Positions 14,608 through 17,819 of a DNA stretch of 17,819 bases are shown here, in pieces. Under the pieces are notes generated by a model. It was not told the DNA's origin. It did not search any database and saw nothing but the letters and a program-made list of their open reading frames with translations. The DNA comes from Candidatus Hydrogenedentota bacterium (GTDB taxonomy: Bacteria; Hydrogenedentota; Hydrogenedentia; Hydrogenedentales; SLHB01). Numbering within the stretch: position 1 is the first letter of the stretch; the number at the start of each line of letters is the position of its first letter. A program made the position numbers and the translations under genes. The stretch covers positions 8,174 through 25,992 of the forward strand of contig DAOLNV010000046.1 of NCBI GenBank assembly GCA_035416745.1, in the 5' to 3' direction.

Positions 14608-17091
14608 ATGATGTCCGTGCGCTACGTGATCGGCGGGTTGCAGTTCGTTTGCGCCGCTTTCCTTCTAACCATACTCTTGGGTTGCCTGGCAGCCGGCGCT
14701 GACGCCGTTGCGGCTCCCGTAGACAACGACGCCCCGCTTCAACTGGATTCGGCGGTCGTGGTAACGCCGGCCGATGCGAGCCGTCCCGAACAGAAGGCGG
14801 TCGAAATGCTGCTCGACGAGGTCGAGAAAAGGACCACGCTCCGCTGGAAGGTGGTTCACGAGTGGCCCGCCGGCGCTGAACCGGTCATCGCGGTAGGAAC
14901 GCCAGCGTCGCTTAGCGCATGCGCGGCGCCTGTGGCGGACGATATCTCAGCCAGCACGCCAGAGAGCCCCGAAGGATATGTGCTTCGCGTCATTCCCGGC
15001 CGCACTCCGGCTGTAGTATTGGTAGCGGGCCACGACCCACGCGGCGTGTTGTTCGGCGTGGGCCGCCTGTTACGCGAATTGCGTATGTCGCGCGGCGCGG
15101 CAAGCCTGTCACCGGCAACGGCCATCAATACCGCGCCGGTCTGTGCATTGCGCGGCCATCAGTTGGGCTTCCGCCCGAAGGTGAACACCTACGACGCGTG
15201 GAATCTGCCAATGTGGGAGCAGTATTACCGCGACCTCGCCGTTTTTGGAACCAACGCCGTGGAACTGATGCCCCCCAAGACGGACGACGCCCCCGACAGC
15301 CCCCATTTCCCGCTGCCGCAGATCGAGATGATGGCCAGGTTGTCGCAGTTGGCCGATGATTACGGCCTCTCGGTCTGGATTTGGCATCCCGCACTGGCCA
15401 AAGACTACTCCGACCCCGCAACCGTAGCCCAAGAACTGGAAGAATGGGGTAGCGTATTCGAGAAATTGCCGCGCATCGACGCGGTGTTCGTGCCGGGCGG
15501 GGACCCCGGCCACACGCAGCCAAAATACATGATGGCCCTGCTGGAAAAACAGACCGAAGTGCTCCATCGCACGCACCCGAACGCGCAAATGTGGATGTCG
15601 CCTCAGGGGTTCACTAAGGAATGGATGGATGAATGGCTGGAGATCATGCGCTCACAGAAGCCCGCGTGGTTGTCGGGCGTCGTGTTCGGCCCCCAGAATC
15701 GCCTGAGCCTCTCCGAACTGCGCGAAACCCTCCCCGCCCAGTATCCCATTCGCCATTATCCCGACATCACTCACAGCTACTGCTGCCAATATCCCGTGCA
15801 AGACTGGGATACAGCGTACAAATTGACCCAGGACCGCGAAGTTATCAATCCGCGCCCGCGAGACTTCGCGCGCATATTCCGCTGGAGCCTTCCGTATACG
15901 AACGGTTTCATCACCTACTCGGAAGGCGTCAATGACGACGTCAACAAGATGCTGTGGAGCGCCTTGGGCTGGGACCCCGATGCGAACGTGTACGATATCC
16001 TCCGGCAGTACGCCCGCTACTTTGTCGGGATTGACCTTGAACATGATTTCGCCCGGGCCCTTCTGGCTCTCGAACAGAACTGGCAGGGACCGCTGCTCGC
16101 CAATGCCAGCGTGATGACTACCCTGCGGCAGGTGCAAGACATGGAGCGGTCGGTAACGCCGCAAACGTTGTTGAACTGGCGTTTTCAGCAGGTGCTCTAC
16201 CGCGCGTACTACGACGCGTATGTCCGCCGCCGCCTCATCTACGAGACCGAACTCGAGGAGCGCGCCATGGACGTCCTGCGGCACGCCAAGGACATTGGTT
16301 CGCAGCTCGCCCTTGCCGAGGCCGAGGCCATATTGGACCGCGCCCCCTTGGAACAGGTCGGGCTGGACCTGCGCGGCCGCGTGAGCGATATGGCCGAAGC
16401 CCTTTACCAGAGCGTCCATATGCAGCTCAGCGTCCCGCGGTACAAGGCCATAAGCGTGGGGCGCGGGGCAAACTTCGACCTCATCGACAGACCGTTGAAT
16501 AACCGCCTCTGGCTGAAGCCCCGGTTCGCCGAGCTGCGGCAACTCGAAAGCGAACAGGAACGCATCAACGGAATCCAGGCAATCCTCGACTGGACAAACC
16601 CCGGTCCGGGCGGGTTCTACGATGAATTGGGCAACCCGCTTCAACAACCTCACCTCGTGCGCGACCTCACGACCGATTTCGATCCCGAGAACCGGGTCAA
16701 CCCGCTGCTCGGCTACGAAGATGAGCCGGCCGACCGGCGCATGTCATGGTTCTGTGACGCCGAGACGCGATTTGAAGCCCCTCTGGTAATGCGGTACGAA
16801 GACCTGGACCCGAATGCGGAATACAAGGTTCGCGCGGTCTATGCCGGCGACAAGTTCGACACGGAACTCAGACTCCTCGCCGACGACACCATCGAGGTGC
16901 ATCCTTTCATCGCCAAACAAGTGCCTATCGGCCCTGTCGAATTCGACATCCCCAAAGAGGCGACCGCCGACGGCGCGCTCACACTCACCTGGTGCCAGAC
17001 GCCCGGACGGGGCAGCGCAGGGCGCGGATGTCAGATAGCCGAGGTCTGGCTGATAAAGAAACCGCCTGAGGCCGCAAAGAGCGGCAAATAG
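14608..17091 (+). CDS. Large secreted glycosidase-like protein with GH67N/GH20b-type N-terminal domain
   Basis: The product is 827 residues. A signal segment (VIGGLQFVCAAFLLTILLGCLAAGADA) could be cleaved by signal peptidase or lipidated at the Cys in LLGC (26). Residues about 50-160 look like the domain that precedes the barrel in GH20, GH67, GH84 and GH115 enzymes: RPEQKAVEMLLDEVEKRT, VIAVGT, then GHDPRGVLFGVGRLLREL. A TIM-barrel-like part (about 180-480) has YRDLAVFGTNAVELMPP, FVPGGDPGHT (Asp299, His302) and YSEGVNDD (Glu439, Asp443, Asp444) as conserved-looking acidic sites. A helical part and a beta-rich C-terminal domain (about 725-815) follow. Catalytic residues cannot be assigned, and I do not recognise a CAZy family. 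It probably cleaves a uronic acid or N-acetylhexosamine linkage outside the cytoplasm. It converges on the lipid kinase gene (29 bp between stops). Confidence 0.72.
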   Translation: MMSVRYVIGGLQFVCAAFLLTILLGCLAAGADAVAAPVDNDAPLQLDSAVVVTPADASRPEQKAVEMLLDEVEKRTTLRWKVVHEWPAGAEPVIAVGTPASLSACAAPVADDISASTPESPEGYVLRVIPGRTPAVVLVAGHDPRGVLFGVGRLLRELRMSRGAASLSPATAINTAPVCALRGHQLGFRPKVNTYDAWNLPMWEQYYRDLAVFGTNAVELMPPKTDDAPDSPHFPLPQIEMMARLSQLADDYGLSVWIWHPALAKDYSDPATVAQELEEWGSVFEKLPRIDAVFVPGGDPGHTQPKYMMALLEKQTEVLHRTHPNAQMWMSPQGFTKEWMDEWLEIMRSQKPAWLSGVVFGPQNRLSLSELRETLPAQYPIRHYPDITHSYCCQYPVQDWDTAYKLTQDREVINPRPRDFARIFRWSLPYTNGFITYSEGVNDDVNKMLWSALGWDPDANVYDILRQYARYFVGIDLEHDFARALLALEQNWQGPLLANASVMTTLRQVQDMERSVTPQTLLNWRFQQVLYRAYYDAYVRRRLIYETELEERAMDVLRHAKDIGSQLALAEAEAILDRAPLEQVGLDLRGRVSDMAEALYQSVHMQLSVPRYKAISVGRGANFDLIDRPLNNRLWLKPRFAELRQLESEQERINGIQAILDWTNPGPGGFYDELGNPLQQPHLVRDLTTDFDPENRVNPLLGYEDEPADRRMSWFCDAETRFEAPLVMRYEDLDPNAEYKVRAVYAGDKFDTELRLLADDTIEVHPFIAKQVPIGPVEFDIPKEATADGALTLTWCQTPGRGSAGRGCQIAEVWLIKKPPEAAKSGK

Positions 17092-17120
17092 AATGGCCGT
17101 CACCGGCCCGGCAGCTGCCG

Positions 17121-17819
17121 TCACGGCGCGATAAGCACATCGCTCGCGTGGGGAAGCACCCGGAAATCGGCGGGGATCGTACCGGCCGGGTCGCCGTCCA
17201 ATTGAAGCGGCGCGGAGATGTCGCCCGCCGGTTCCAGATGGACGCGGCGGCCCTGAACATACACCAAATCCTTGCGCTCCGGGAACGACGCCAGCAAGGA
17301 ACCCGCAGCCAGGGAAATCAGCTTTGAGAGATTCAGTTCCTTTACCGCAACGACGTCGAGCAGACCATCATCGGTCTTGGCCCTGGGCGCGGCCCGAAAC
17401 CTGCCCGCGGAGTACGGGCAGTTTCCCACGACCACGTAAGGAGCGGCTGCACACACTTCGCGGTCATCGACCGTTACACGTATCTTGGGATAAGCATAGT
17501 CCCGCGCGGTCTGAATGGTAGGAGCTATCCACCGCCAGAAGCCGAGTTTCCCGGCCCGTTGTTCTCGTACACGCGCCGCGACCGCCGCGTCGAACCCGGC
17601 GCCGCCGCCAAGGATCACGCGTCGTCCGCCACATTCGAGCAAGTCCATAGGACGCGTCCGGCCGGCCTCGATCCACGCAGCCAAGGGTTCGGGCCGTCTG
17701 GGAAAGTGCAGTTCGCGCGCTACCACATTCACGGAACCGGCGGGCACGATGGCCAGGGAAAGTCTCCGCTCGCCCATGCCGTTCACCACCTCGTTGACGG
17801 TGCCGTCGCCCCCGACCAC
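17121..17819 (-). CDS. Diacylglycerol kinase / YegS-type lipid kinase, C-terminal part (5' end outside window)
   Basis: The frame runs off the right edge, and 233 codons including the stop are seen. The nucleotide-binding motif GGDGTVNEVVNG is present near the edge, so only the first strands, about 60-70 residues, should be missing. IVPAGSVNVVAREL corresponds to the family's PAGT-x-N-x-x-A-R segment, with Ser in place of Thr. GGGAGFDAAV, the DGLLDVV sheet element (TDDGLLDVVAVKEL) and a C-terminal LQLDGDP complete the DAGK catalytic and beta-sandwich parts. These enzymes phosphorylate diacylglycerol, sphingosine or similar lipids at the membrane. It is not obviously linked to the sugar genes and is tail-to-tail with the large glycosidase-like gene. 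Confidence 0.9.
   Translation of the reverse strand: MVGGDGTVNEVVNGMGERRLSLAIVPAGSVNVVARELHFPRRPEPLAAWIEAGRTRPMDLLECGGRRVILGGGAGFDAAVAARVREQRAGKLGFWRWIAPTIQTARDYAYPKIRVTVDDREVCAAAPYVVVGNCPYSAGRFRAAPRAKTDDGLLDVVAVKELNLSKLISLAAGSLLASFPERKDLVYVQGRRVHLEPAGDISAPLQLDGDPAGTIPADFRVLPHASDVLIAP

Noticed and set aside
17095..17120. Palindrome CGGCAGCTGCCG and GCCGTCAC repeats between the convergent genes as a terminator
   Set aside because: A self-complementary 12-mer leaves no loop, and no T run follows in either direction.

Overview
The window is GC-rich bacterial DNA (17.8 kb) carrying sugar-degradation and transport genes. The mix is Gfo/Idh/MocA oxidoreductase, xylose-isomerase-like TIM barrel, GH88, Abhydrolase_7-type esterase, PIG-L deacetylase, divergent ROK protein, BNR sialidase and a large GH67N/GH20-like protein. 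It resembles carbohydrate-specialised Planctomycetota, Lentisphaerota or Hydrogenedentota. This placement is inference from gene content, since no marker gene is present. I see no rRNA, tRNA, CRISPR array, insertion sequence or phage gene.

Layout: (1) 1-462 (+) is the 3' end of a small secreted or envelope protein gene. (2) 3868-474 (-) is a tight three-gene operon of GH88, Gfo/Idh/MocA dehydrogenase and sugar isomerase/epimerase-like TIM barrel, with a good promoter candidate at 3935-3964. (3) About 3965-4515 holds no intact gene but contains a decayed fragment of a GH32/43-like glycosidase. (4) 5712-4516 (-) is a secreted alpha/beta hydrolase, preceded by 7354-5849 (-), an RbsA/MglA-type sugar ABC ATPase without permease or binding protein nearby. 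(5) 10253-7443 (-) is a complete BtuFCD/FecBCDE-type importer, separated by an intrinsic-terminator-like hairpin from a PIG-L deacetylase (11184-10336, -). (6) 12703-11306 (-) is an ROK-like sugar kinase or ATPase that has lost the family zinc site. (7) A secreted BNR sialidase-like protein (14357-13041, -) and a large secreted GH67N/GH20-like protein (14608-17091, +) diverge from a 250-bp intergenic region. (8) The right edge holds the C-terminal part of a YegS-type diacylglycerol kinase (17819-17121, -).

Working model (inference): secreted enzymes (sialidase-like, GH20-like, esterase) trim a complex, probably acidic or acylated glycan. The cytoplasmic GH88, Gfo/Idh and TIM-barrel set processes unsaturated uronyl or keto-sugar intermediates, and the PIG-L and ROK-like proteins handle amino sugars. 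The btu-like importer would supply cobalamin or a chelated metal. No single previously undescribed system is proven. The best leads are the zinc-less ROK protein with a long N-terminal extension, the unassigned 827-residue putative glycosidase, the GH88/oxidoreductase/isomerase operon, and the nonsense-interrupted glycosidase relic.
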